Assembly: GCA_027625915.1 (NCBI GenBank)
Contig: JANTQA010000047.1
Span: forward strand, 7,316,001 to 7,380,000
Direction: 5' to 3'
Length of the DNA stretch: 64,000 nucleotides
Source: Anaeramoeba flamelloides
Taxonomy: Eukaryota; Metamonada; Anaeramoebidae
In this document: positions 44,917-56,791 of the stretch, piece by piece
How positions within the stretch are numbered: position 1 is the first letter of the stretch
Layout: every line of letters starts with the position of its first letter
The notes under the pieces: model-generated
The model's input: the letters and a program-made list of their open reading frames with translations, nothing else
The model's database searches: none
What the model was told of the DNA's origin: nothing
Translations under genes and position numbers: made by a program

Positions 44917-46427
44917 AAACAAAAGGAAAAATTAAAAAAGAAGGGAAAAAAAAAAAAAATTGGTCAAATTAGAAAAAATAATTCTGATCCAAAAATTTGA
45001 AAAAATTTTTTTAATGTGAATATTGGAAACAAAAAAACAAAACAACTTCCTATAACCAAATAAAGTGAGTCAATTTTTTTTGAAAAATAGTAAAGTTTCT
45101 AGAACATTATAAAAATTGATATTTCAAATATTATTATTTTAAAAAACTAGTATTAAAAAAGAAGTGTATTTGTAGTTAGCCCATTAACAAATTTAGAATT
45201 TAATAATAAGATTTTTAATAAATATCCCAGCCCACTACCATAACTAAATACTGAAACTTTTTTTTTATTTTCAAATCTTTTTCTAGTATCATATTATATA
45301 AGTTGTCAACAGTCTTAAAGCCACTGTTATCAAATTCGGTTTTACTTGTTATTTTTTAATTTCCCCCCTTTCACTCAAAAAAGAAATAATTTTTTTCGAC
45401 TTTTTTACAAAATAATGAATAATAAGTCTAAAATATGTTCTTTCGATGAAATATTTTTTTATATATTAACAGATATCTTTATTTTTCAATGTTAAAATTA
45501 ATTTTACAAATTTATTTTTTTTTATTTTTCTTTATCCAATTTTTTTTTTCATTTCATACCAATAATAATCTTTTCATGTTTCTTTATTTTCTTTCTATTA
45601 TAAAAATATTTATAGAAACAACAAAAAAAACACAATTATTAAATTTACATCATCCATAAGAATGAGAATAATTTAATATTAACTAATAAAAAAGAATAGA
45701 GATTTACATCTGAATTTAAAATTCTCATATATCATTGCTTGTCCTAAAATACACTTTTACAGTATTAATTAATATTTCACTAATAAATATTTTTTCCTAA
45801 ATGAATACTTTTGGCAAAAAAGTCAAGTTTTCCACCTGAAAAGTTCCAGTTTTTTTTGTGGATAAAACTTACCAAATACCATTTGATTAAAAACACTCAA
45901 ACAATTTGAAGATATTTTTGTTTCAGAATTTTAATTAAAAAAATTTCTTTATAATAAAACCAAATATAAGATTTTTACTCTTAATTTTATCTTTATTTAT
46001 CTCGTTCAATAAATTAGATTTATGGAAAAATAAAAGATTATTTTGAAAAAATCATGAAAAATTTGAAACGCAAAGTACAAATGACCAATCAAGAAAACAG
46101 GTAAACATCCAAGATATATGAATTTTTTAAAATGGTTTTTTACCTTCAAAAGTTAAATTCTCATGAAAAAAGACAAATTCCCAATTATAAACTATCTTTC
46201 ATAATAATTGGCACATTAAAAATCAAATTTTAAAGAAAAATATTTTTAATAATTGAAGTTATCTAATATAAGATAAAAATTTAGATTTTATTTTTCAATG
46301 CTATACTCAAGAGATATTTATTTTTTGTCTAAAAATAAAAGAAAGAAAAATAAAAAAAAACTGTTAAAAAAAATTGGGACATTTATTTTAAAAGAAGCCT
46401 TATATAAAAAATAGAAAATTTAATAAC
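44450..46427. other. AT-rich stretch with a 34-base A run
   Basis: 44881-44914 is 34 uninterrupted A residues, the longest homopolymer I see, in an A-rich context. No gene or family repeat otherwise. Confidence 0.5.
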
Positions 46428-46987
46428 CTAAAAAAACCCATATATCGATCCTCCTTCCATTCGAATAACTAAATATAATCTCTTTTTCATATTTGAAACC
46501 AAATTTTTCATTAATTCATCTGTTACTTCTTTCCAATTTTTCATTTTCATTTTGCATTTTAACAAAACACTGTTGAAAAAATAAAAAAGAGAAAAAATTA
46601 TTTATTTGCAAACTTTTCATTGTGAGAGGAAAAACTTCAAAACGATACAAAAGCAATTCATTACTCAAATGTAAGATGGGCCATTTATTATGAAATTTAG
46701 TTTAGATAAGTGGTTGATTAAAAAAAAAAACATTACAGTATTTTCTACTTTGAATTTCACCAAAATGTAAAATTAGGAAAAAAAGAAGAACAAAAAGAAG
46801 ATCGCAAAAATATCAAACAATCACCCTTAATTTGTGGTTGTATGGTTCTACCATTGATATACTTGTAAAATAAATTCTTTCTTTTGGTGTTATTAACACT
46901 GTAGAAAATTGTTTGGCTGTGGAAAACCAAATATAGAATCTGGAATGTGCTCTTAGTATCGAAAGTATTTTATTTTCGTCAAAGCAT
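46428..46987 (-). other. Unresolved exon-like frames on the minus strand
   Basis: Two stretches look like exons of one minus-strand gene that I cannot identify. 46825-46987 reads CFDENKILSILRAHSRFYIW, FSTAKQFSTVLITPKERIYF and TSISMVEPYNHKLR between an AG and a possible GT. 46428-46569, after ACAG, reads either KNWKEVTDELMKNLVSNMKK with RLYLVIRMEGGSIYGFF and a TAG stop, or a shorter frame in phase with the previous exon. The phases of the longer frame do not fit, and the second stretch is open on the other strand too. I name no function. Confidence 0.3.
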
Positions 46988-48256
46988 CTTATGTGATGAT
47001 AGATTGAGAAATAATAATTTCACTTGGGTTATTATTTGAGTTAGCATAAAGGATTAGATCAATTTTCTAATCAGATCTAGAAATCAATACTTATTTGGAT
47101 CTAATATTGATGTATTTTTGTTTTTTTTGCTCAATTTACTAAAAATATTTCTTTTTGAACATCTATTAATTGTTCAAAAAAAAGTTATCAACTTATAATT
47201 TTGTCCCAAGAATAACTTGATTCATACAATAAATTGTTGTTTCTGAAGAAATTATAAAATTTAAAAAGAAAAAATATTTTGGCAAAACAAAAGTATAATT
47301 TTTTTTTCACAAATTTGAGTTTTCAAAATTACTTTTTGTAAAAAGTAAAAATTATTTGTAAAATTATCAGAATACCTAAAATGATACCATTTTTGGTATT
47401 TTAGAATCTCAATAATTAAAAATTGGAATTATAAAATTAGAATGATTTCAATGGAATCAATTTTTATCAAACATTTTCCTTTAGTTAAAGTTCATTTGAA
47501 GGAAAAAATTTCAAAAATATATCAAAATTATTTTATTATGAGGTTATGTAATCAAAATTTTAAATATGATTTTTCGAACCAAATCTTTTTTTTTTTAAAA
47601 AAAGAATCTTTTGATTCCATTTCAAAGTAAAATAATGTACTTATAAGTTATAAACTTAAATACATCATGATCGAAGAAAAGATGATGAAAACTAAAATCC
47701 CAAAAGAAAGACCTCAAATTTTTATCTTTTTTCAGAAATATTAAATTCTTTTTCAAAATAAAAAAAAAAAAAAATATCATACATAAATTTTGAGAATGAA
47801 TAATGTGATTCCATGAAAAGCAGAATTTAAACAAGAAATAAGTTGAGACTTATCATTGGAAAGAAAAAAAGAATTATTTGAGTTTATTTTCAAAAAAGAA
47901 TCAAAATGTGAACTCTGAAAATAATTGACATTTAAACCAAATAATTACATTATTGTGTATTCTAAACTTTGAGATGAAAATGTCTAATAATCCCAAAAAT
48001 TAAAAAAATCAAAAAAAAAAAAAAGAAAGAAAAGGGTTTTAAGGGTAAACACTTATATGAGACCAATTAAAATACTCGGTTTATATGGAAATTTTCTGAA
48101 AGAATTTTTATTGCTAAATAATATCAAATCAAAGTATTGTAATAAAAGTAATCAAAACTTTCATGAAAGAAAAAAAAAAAAAAAAAGAAAATTATTTTCG
48201 CTCAATAAAAAATATTTTAAAATTATTTGCTTGAATATATGTAACCTAAATTGTTC
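46988..48256. other. AT-rich stretch without a recognisable gene
   Basis: No gene or family repeat recognised. It is the 3' flank of the reductase gene. Frames at 47442-47630 and 47622-47834 have no recognisable content. Confidence 0.4.
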
Positions 48257-51200
48257 TTAATCAAATTCAAAAATATCACTTAACCCACGTTCCAATCTCC
48301 AATGTTCTTGTTTCATCCTTTTCGCTCTTTTCGCTCTTCTCTCTTCAGCCTTTTTAAGTAGTCCCTGACTGGTTAAATAAGATTTCTCCATACTGTAACT
48401 AAGATGAAGTGCACTAAGGAATCTAATTAATTTATGTGCAAAATTTGGCCAAATATTTCTTTCAGAACCAAATTGCTTGACAGTGGCGTCCATAAAGCTT
48501 TTTGTTGTTGGTACAAAGAAACTTGGTTTCATATTGGACATTTTTGTACTTACATAAAATGGCGTAATTGCCTGTACAGTTATCCCATATTCATCATATT
48601 CATAACTTATATTGTTTGAAAAGAGCATACAGAAACCCTTAGTTGAAGAGTATGTCGCTAAATAAGGGCAACCAACACCACCTGACCCACTACAAAGATT
48701 CATAACTATCCCATTTTTGCGTTTCATCATTTTTTTGAGAAATAATTTTGTCATTACGATAAGTTGTTTCATGTTAACATTGATCATTAATTTATCATCT
48801 CGTAATTTTGTATCAATAAAAAGTGTTAATTTTCTTGAACATGCACCTAAAAAAGAAAAAATAGAGTTTTTTTTTTTTATCAAATAAAATAGAAATTATT
48901 CTTTAGAGCAATTTTAATTAAGACTGAATTAAATGGAAAATGATTTTATTGCTATTCATATTATAAAAGACATTCCAATAGAATAGTACAATAGGAGTAT
49001 TTGATGATATTATTGAAAATCATAATATTATCATCAAAATCGAGGTGATTTTTATTTAAAATCGTAACCACTCAGATCTTATTGAGAATAATCAATAAAA
49101 TATTGATGAGTTACAAAATCACAAAAAGTGTAAAATAATTTTATTTTATAAAAACTTTTTTCATTTTTATTTATTGCTTATTTATTCAATTCTTAAAATT
49201 CCAAATGGATGAGTAAATCGTTTAATTAATTAATCAAACAAAAAAAAAAAAGAGTATGGATTATAAAAGGGATAACTTTTTGGTAATTTATAATACTAAA
49301 TGAAACTCAGATTTCAGAATTGATAAAAAAGGATAACCCGCTGGAATTTTACCCCACTTAAGGTATTAGCCTCACCATAGATTCATCTATAATTAAATTA
49401 TGTTATAATTGAGTGTAAATGATAGTATTGCTACATGGTTCGAATAGTTTATGCGACTCTCAAAAATCTATTATAATAGAGGTTTTGATGATAACATATA
49501 TTATCATGATATTAACAATAAAATCCCGATAGTATTTAAAAATCGCGATTAGTCCAACTTTATCGTTGAAAATCATAAAATCGCGATAAACAACATTATC
49601 GCGATATTCATATTATCGTGAAAAAATGAAAAATTATTTTTTTGAAATCATCTTAAAAAAAATCTCTTGACTTTTATAAGGCTTGAGACTTTCACAACAC
49701 TTTCCCCTTTAATAAATATTTAAAAGTGTTTGTAAGGGTTGTGAACTGTTTTAAAGTGTTTGAAAGTTTTGAAAGACATGAATTTTTTATAAAGGGAATA
49801 AGTTTGTTTGTTGTGGATAAACACAATTTTTTTTTCTTTTCATTTTTTTTTTTAACAAAATATAAAATCTCAAACAAATTTTATGATCAAACTAATAATT
49901 ACCCATTTCAATAATACACTTTATATATAAGATAGATATGCTTTCTTACAAGGGAGTTGTTACTTTCACAATTTTAAATAGCAAAAAAGAATAAAGAATA
50001 ATTTTCCTTCTTATTGGTGATCAATCAAAACAAAAACCTCTAAGCTCTAATTGTGTTTTCTGTACAATACAAAGATGCTCAAATAAGAAAAAGAATAACA
50101 AGAAAACAAATTGTACAAAAAATCTTAATAATTGGTGATCATCTGGCAAGGTTGTTGAGACAGCTTTTGAAGAATTATCCAACCCCTTTTAGCTTTCTGA
50201 GAATATTGAAAATGTTTTAACCCAAGAACACATTCTTTAAAGAACGAGTGAAAGGGTTGGTTGTTTTAGAAGGTATTTTATTCAACTCAATTTACAACAC
50301 TATGATTGACTGAAAAAATATTTATTTATCTTTAGTTCTTATTGTTGTTGATCTTAAAGGATCAATAGGTTTGACAACCAAATAAAATGAAAATACAATA
50401 AAACTCTTTGATCTGATCCTTGGTTAGATCAAGTATCTTTTTTTGTTGTTTTTTCTTTAAAAAAGAATAACTTTTTTTCACCTAATCTATTTTTTGATCA
50501 AAAAAAAATTTTTTGTTTGAATATTTCTCAATTATCCCAAAAACCCATCAACTATTATATCGCGATTACTTTTCAATCGCGAGATTTTGGCATTTATCGC
50601 GATATTATAGAATGATTATCGCGATTTTACAGAATATCACGATTTATTATATTATCGCGAGAATATTGATATATCGCGATTTGATGGAATTTATCGCGAT
50701 TTTTGTAACTTTATCGTTAATTAAGCATGTTATCATCAAAACCTCGAATTATTATCAAGTAATAAATTATTACATTTTTACTAATGATAATAATGAAAAA
50801 ATTATAATTTTGGAATTTTTTTTTAAAATTCCCTTTGTTAAATTTAAAAATAGAAACTCAAAATAATAGTATTCATAGTATTTAATAATTCATATTTAGA
50901 ATCATCCAAAAGTAACAATTTTTTCTGTTTTTTTAATTTTAAATTGGAAGATTTACTCAATAACCATCAGTATAAAAAACTAAAGAATAATTAGCTTTGT
51001 TTTCCTTTTACAAAGCTAATTGTAACATCAAAATATTTCCAAAATTTCAGGAAAGATTTGCCAAAAAAATTTTTGGGTTAATTATTTAAATTTTTTATCT
51101 AAAAACTGAATTTTTTAGCGACTAATCAACATTCCGAGACAAATTTAAGAAAGATATTTTGCAACTTTGGAGTCTGAATATTGATGATTCAACCTTTAAA

Positions 51201-53141
51201 TTTGTTTTGAAATTCAGATTTTTTTCCAAAATTGTTAAGTTTTTTTTACTAACACAAGGATCTTTTTTTAATTGATGAGAGAAATGTTTTAGTATTATTT
51301 TACGAATCGTATTTTTAGGGGCCTTTGGGACAATATGGAGAACTAATATCTGTTTAGATTCAATGACGACATACTGTAATTTTAGACTTGTCATTGGAAG
51401 ACACTAATCCCTTAAGTTTCAAACCCAGTTATGAATCAATACAATTATCCAAGATTTATACATGCTGTTAATTACCAAAATAGCTGAAAAGTGGATTCTC
51501 TTTGAGGTACAATCTTTAAATAATTGTGGTTGATTGAAAAACACATTTCATTTTTTTTCACTCTTACCGTTCGGAAAAAAAGGTTAAACAACGGTTTTTA
51601 ATTGGGAACATTAAATAGAACCTGAAAAAGAAAAATAAAATCAATTAAAAGAAGAAATAAATTAACTACAAAGAATAATCCATTATATTATTTTCAACCA
51701 AACTAACAAAAACAATTTAAATCTACTTTATTTTAGAAAACAAAGAGTGTATTTTCGAGATCTCAAAAATATTCCAATTTTTTCAACAAATTTTTAATAA
51801 TAAACTTTGTTTCTGTCAAAGTAGCCCAACATTTTTTTTCCAAACATCAAACATTTTTTATAAATGACCTTTGAAGATCAAAGAAGAAATAAGTAGAATA
51901 ATAAACATCAAAGAATAGTTGATATCCGTCTGAAATAAAACTAATAAATCAATAGATTTTCTTAAAAAGAGAAAAAAACCCAAATTCTTCGGTTAAAACT
52001 CTTTAGAAAAACAACAGCAATGTTCATTTTGATCTCCTCTTGAAAATCAAAATAAAATTCCAATTGAAATCAAAATTATTCCTCGAGAATCATTTCCGTG
52101 GTTTCAATAACCTTAGAATAACACATTTTTAACAAGTGGCTATCGATCTTGCAATAAAAAAAAATATTTGCAAATGAATTAGGTGTAAAAAAAAAACCGA
52201 AAGTAAAAATGTGAAAAAATGATTTCAATTTTGAAATTAAAATATTTCTTCTCATTTCCATTCAAACTCTTTAAACACATGCATTTCACCCATTACAACT
52301 GGGCCCCTTTGACTGGAAAATGGTTGAGTATCAATCATCAAAAAACTCCATACCTCAAAGGTAGTATTAAAAGAACTGTTATTGTGTTGAATCCTCCATT
52401 TTGTCTTTAATTATTTGTTTCTTCTTTTATTAATTGATTTTATCTCTCAGGTTCGATTAATGTTCCCAATTAAAATACGTTGTTGAACTTTTTTTCCAAA
52501 TTTTTTTTAATTGTTCACAAATAAACTTACCTAACCCCAAAATTCCGAACCTCACACTGTCAAATAAGTAAAAAAAAAAAAAAAATTTAATAGTAGTTTT
52601 TCACTTCTACAATTTTCCTGAATAAGAATGTTTCTTTTCACAAACCAAAACTCACTCAATAATTTTCCTCATAACAAATCAGAGCTTTGTCAAAAAAGAT
52701 ACAAACATAAAAAAATAATTTAATAGATTACATACCGACATTATTTATAAGAATATCCACCCTTGCGTCTTTAATTTCTTCTTCAATCCTGTCTGTCATT
52801 TTTGTTGAATAATCAGAAAGATCTTGTGCAATTACCTTTGTTTTGATATTTGGATATTTTTCTTTGATTTCATCTTCGACTTTTTGTAATTTTGAAAGTG
52901 TTCGTGAGACCAAGATGATGTTAAACCCAAAAGATGCAAACCTATGACAGAATTCTTTGCCTATACCATCACTGGCGCCAGTAATTACTTTTTCGATCAA
53001 ATTTTTACAATTATTTTTTGGAAAAACAAAGTTGACAGTTTTTAAAAGTAAGGAAGGTGTAAAGGTGAGTTTTTTTCTTTAGAACCAAAATTGAAAAATG
53101 TTATTTGTTTTCAGAAGTGCGATTTCGATTTGTTTTAAAGA

Positions 53142-53173
<32 letters not shown>

Positions 53174-53334
53174 TTTGACTTACGACACCAAGAATCTGGC
53201 CCAAATCTTTTTCTTAAATTTGGGGCTGGTCGGATATACATTTGCCAAATGGTCCAAGAAAATTTATAAAAATACTGAATCGACCAAAAGATACCAGTAA
53301 GACGAATAAGTTCAATTAGAAAATAAACAATCAT
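48257..53334 (-). CDS. Short-chain dehydrogenase: very-long-chain 3-ketoacyl-CoA reductase / 17-beta-HSD type 12-like
   Basis: Likely the second enzyme of the ER fatty-acid elongation cycle, reducing 3-ketoacyl-CoA with NADPH; steroid activity is known for animal members. Exons on the minus strand: 53184-53334, 52736-52987 and 48257-48846, joined in frame to 330 residues (human HSD17B12 has 312), TAA stop. A hydrophobic N-terminal segment (MIVYFLIELIRLTGIFWSI) precedes the Rossmann fold: ITGASDGIG (52-60), VSRTLSKL, INNVG near 130-135, then the catalytic Ser of LCSGSG (187) and YSSTK (Tyr200, Lys204), with Asn159 completing the tetrad. The C terminus is Lys/Arg-rich (KKAEERRAKRAKR) and ends IFEFD; no classical KKXX. 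Each part alone looks like a broken gene, but the joined product aligns end to end with the family. Intron 2 is 3,889 nt and contains a transposon within a transposon (49358-51415) and another at 51806. Confidence 0.95.
49358..51415. mobile_element. TTAA-flanked element interrupted by a second transposon
   Basis: The outer element starts TTAAGGTATTAGCCTCACCA at 49358 and ends GACACTAATCCCTTAA at 51415. Its two parts (49358-49478 and 50746-51415) together follow the uninterrupted copy at 6024-6781 and the copy at 904-2299. The insert is 49479-50745. All of this is inside the large intron of the reductase gene. Confidence 0.75.
49479..50745. mobile_element. TCGCGA-array transposon nested in a TTAA element
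   Basis: Terminal inverted repeats GAGGTTTTGATGATAACAT (49479) and ATGTTATCATCAAAACCTC (ending 50745). Just inside both ends are clusters of a TATCGCGATA-type palindrome: several between 49530 and 49620 and about eight between 50555 and 50720. CpG-rich palindromes are otherwise almost absent from this window. Subterminal repeats of this kind are transposase-binding arrays in several cut-and-paste families. The middle (49640-50500) has no recognisable coding content, so this copy is non-autonomous. The family is not assigned. Confidence 0.75.
51806..52321. mobile_element. GTCAAAG inverted-repeat element, copy 3
   Basis: Left end TTTCTGTCAAAGTAGCCCAA (51810) and right end TTGGGC-like partner ACTGGGCCCCTTTGACTGGA (52299-52318) are inverted. 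About 515 bp, uninterrupted; the best full-length example of the family. It lies in the reductase intron. Confidence 0.82.
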
Positions 53335-53787
53335 ACCAAAAGAATTTGAAAAGAAATCAAAAATTTAAAAAATGATCCTCAAGTTGCGATAGCAATTCAT
53401 TCTCAATAGTTAATTACACACAAAAACGTGATTAAAAATATCATTCATTTTAAATTCTTTTTATCTTTTTAAATTATTCTCAATTTCCTCGAGAACAGAA
53501 GATCACTTTGATTTTTTCGGATTTCCTTTTTTGAACAATACTCATTACAAAAAAAATCTTAACTTTTGTCAACTTTGATTTTTTTAAATAACTATCAGAC
53601 AATTCACAAACCCTTTCTAATACTTTTCAAAACTTTTAAAGAGGAAATATGTTGAAAAAGCGAAAAAGCTTTGTTACAGTCACTAGATTTTTTGTAGTGT
53701 CGATCTCCAAAATTATTTCATTTTTTCTGATTATTCTTTGTTATCGAAAGTTAATAAATCACTTTGAGTCTTTTTTAGGAATTCTTT

Positions 53788-53957
53788 ACTCGTATTTGAA
53801 GAATAAATAGGAAAAAATATTCACTTCCATTTCCATATTTTTCTTTCATAAAATTGAGTTCTCGAACATGTGGGTTGTTTGTTTAAAAACTCTATTTGAA
53901 CAAAAAAAAATATTGAAAATGGAAGTTAAAATCATTCCCATTTAGAATTCAACTGTA
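53788..53957. mobile_element. CTGGTATTTG MITE, decayed copy
   Basis: TACTCGTATTTGAAGAATAA with TAGGAAAAAATATTCACTTC, and a diverged right arm ending GAATTCAACTGTA. Same family as 20927-21088, with lower arm identity. It sits about 450 bp upstream of the reductase start codon. Confidence 0.6.
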
Positions 53958-54494
53958 AGTAAAATATACTAATAAATTCAAATTAAGATCTCAAAATTTT
54001 CAATTCAATTTTCCATTTTATGAATTTTTTTACACAAGCTTTGAACAAAGCATTTTATTCTTTTAAATGTTAATAAACATTGTAAAATATAGTTATGTTA
54101 CTAAAATAATCTCTCTCTTGACTTGTTTTAAAAATTGAGCCTGCGATTACAAAATCGGAAATTGCACTTAAAATTTTATTAAATTTATTTGAATTTATCA
54201 GTATTACCAAGAAAAGTATTTTGTTGAGTGTATTGCTGGGTTCGCCAAGTTGTAAATAATTGTTTTGCCGTTTCCACTTGTGCCGTTAGGTTTTCTAAAG
54301 GAAATTGGTTGAAAAACAATTAATTTGATTATAATTAAAGGACGTATGTTCAAAACTAAATTCTTCTGATACAATACAAATACTATCTTTAACCTTGACT
54401 AAGGCTAGTTAAGATCTTTTACCCCAAGGGTGAAAATAAATTATTTTTGAAAAAAAATCTTGATAATTGTTTGACTATTATTATTTATTGTTCG

Positions 54495-54972
54495 AGTGTT
54501 GCACAAATAAACATGAAGAAAATTTTAATTTATGTTTCAAAATAAAAAGCGTGTTTTTTTGTTATAGAAGACCTATACATCATTCGATCGAAGAAACCAA
54601 CAATAAACCAGAATTAATTATGATATTGGTTTCTTAAAGTTCTAATTTATTAAATAGAAATTATAAAAGTTATGGATCTAATTGGAAAATTTATCTCAAA
54701 AAATCGATTAATTTTTTAGAAAATTTTTGTCATATCAAAAAACATAAAATTTCAAAAAAAAAATGAGAAAATTACGAAAAATTTTAAACTATTTGTATTA
54801 AGAATTTAAATTTTCATGAAAATATCAAGAAGTTTACTTTCAAAATTGATTTGAACTTAGGTATACTATAGGTTAGTGAATTGATGTTGACTTGGAACAA
54901 GAAAAAAAAAAGCACGGATTATATTTCGAAACGGGATTATAGTTATTGGGCATGTATTATTTTGATCACTAT
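54495..54972. mobile_element. TAGTAATCAAAATAA inverted-repeat element, copy 2
   Basis: Reverse-oriented relative of 33911-34402. The right end reads ATTATTTTGATCACTATAC; the left part includes TATGTTTCAAAATAAAAAGC, and the interior shares AGAAACCAACAATAAACC. The extreme left end is diverged. Noncoding. Confidence 0.75.
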
Positions 54973-55837
54973 ACTTTAACAAAACTGACCAAGACTTAAA
55001 AATTCACATTAGAAGATATTATATAATAAAATCTAATAAAAGTCAGTTAAGTTACTAATACTGACCTGGCTAAAAAAATGACAAAACAAAAAATGTCTAG
55101 AAAGATGATTTAATTAGCTTATACTTCGATATTCTTCTTGTACTTACTCTTTCAATTTTGGCTATTTTCAAATATTTAATTCTTATTTTTTGTTATTCAA
55201 AATAGCTTTTTAGGATGATGAGAGAGTTTTGGGATTAATCGAATCAGTAAATGTTCTTTATATCAATTATAGCAGGATATACTATTTTTATTTTTCAATT
55301 AATAAATTAAAATTTTTATTATAATATCCATAATAAAACATTTTATTATTACTGTTAAAATCAAATTAGCAGAGTAAAAAGTTTACCATTGAGTTCAAGA
55401 AGGTTATTTCATTTATTGTCTAAAAATTTCATTTCTAAACTATTTAGTAAAGATCTTTGGATTTTTTTTTCAACTTATAAACTCAAAAAAATTTTGGAAT
55501 GTGAACTAAAAATTTTCATTTCTTAATTGGAAAATAATAGTAATTTTCAAAAAATGTTAGAATTAAAAGAGTCGTTTCATCATCTGACTCACCCAATTTG
55601 AATATTTTACAACAAACAATCATATCAAAAATAATAGTTGAATATTTCAAGATCAAATTGATTAATTTGTTTGAGTTTTGTAAATTAAATTTGATTTTTG
55701 GAAATTTTGTTGAAAGGAAAAATTTTCAAAATTCACGAAAAAAAAAAAAGATCAAATAAAAATCAATTTTCTTTTACCAATTACATCATTTACTTTAAGA
55801 TTTATATCGGAATATAATAATAAGTTTGTACTAAAAC

Positions 55838-55873
<36 letters not shown>

Positions 55874-56791
55874 GAAGTGAGAAAGTAGGTGAAACAATAA
55901 GGTTTTGATTTTTGATGTTTTTTAGGAAAATTTTGATTTTCAAACAAAAAAATTGTTTTTATCAAAAAGAAAAAAAAATTACTAAATATTAATGAAGAAT
56001 TTCAACAAGATATCTTGACACAATATTATTAAAAATCAATAAATTTATCTTAGTTATAAAAGTAATATAGGGTGGTTATTTAAATATTTAGAGTCACTAA
56101 AAGATCTCAATTTTAATCAAAAATTTATATTAAACTTTTATCAAATTTGGATTTAATAAAAAACTCACATCTCTATTATTGTATTACAATTTGCTCACTT
56201 TGTTGAAATTTAAAATTTAAGATTATTAATTAACAAAACAAAGAAAATAAATATAAATTCATCTAAAATAAATACTTTTCAACCCATCACGATTAGGAAT
56301 TATGAATTAGAACACATATTAATCGATTTTTAAGAGTTGGAGAATATATTATATGGGTTACTTAAAGATCTAAAAGAACTTTTTTGATAAGGATCATCAC
56401 AATTGCTAATTAGGATTTTTAACAAAAAAAAAATAATTAAAATTATAAAACTAAAAAATTAAATTATCCTATTATAAAGTATAAATAAAAAACTTGAAAA
56501 AAAAAATTATTTGAATTTAATTTTATTAATGATATTGATCAAAATTTAATATAAAGTTACTAATTAAAGGTAAATAATTTCAGAACGGGTTAAATAATTT
56601 ATTTATTAAAAATATCAAATTTGTAATAAAAAAAAAAAAATAAAATTATAATAAAGATTACAATTTATAAATTTGTAAATTATAATAAAAATAAATAAAA
56701 ATAAAAATAAAATTAATGAAATCAAAATTAGAAATATAGAAAGAGCGGAAAATTTTTTTCAAAAATATTAAATAGTTGTTTGTTTTTTTAT

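Larger units (their letters stand above)
53335..56791. other. Intergenic stretch between the reductase and the decarboxylase
   Basis: No gene recognised in 3.4 kb. It holds a decayed MITE at 53788-53957, an inverted-repeat element at 54495-54972 and an (AT)15 microsatellite at 55841-55870. The rest is AT-rich sequence. 55200-56790 is featureless apart from A and T runs. Confidence 0.5.

Noticed and set aside
50555-50720. TCGCGA cluster as a CRISPR-like array
   Set aside because: Spacing is irregular, there are no uniform spacers, and it lies inside a transposon end in a eukaryotic intron.
48257-53334. Three separate small genes
   Set aside because: Each piece is part of one short-chain dehydrogenase; the exon joins are in phase and restore the family order.
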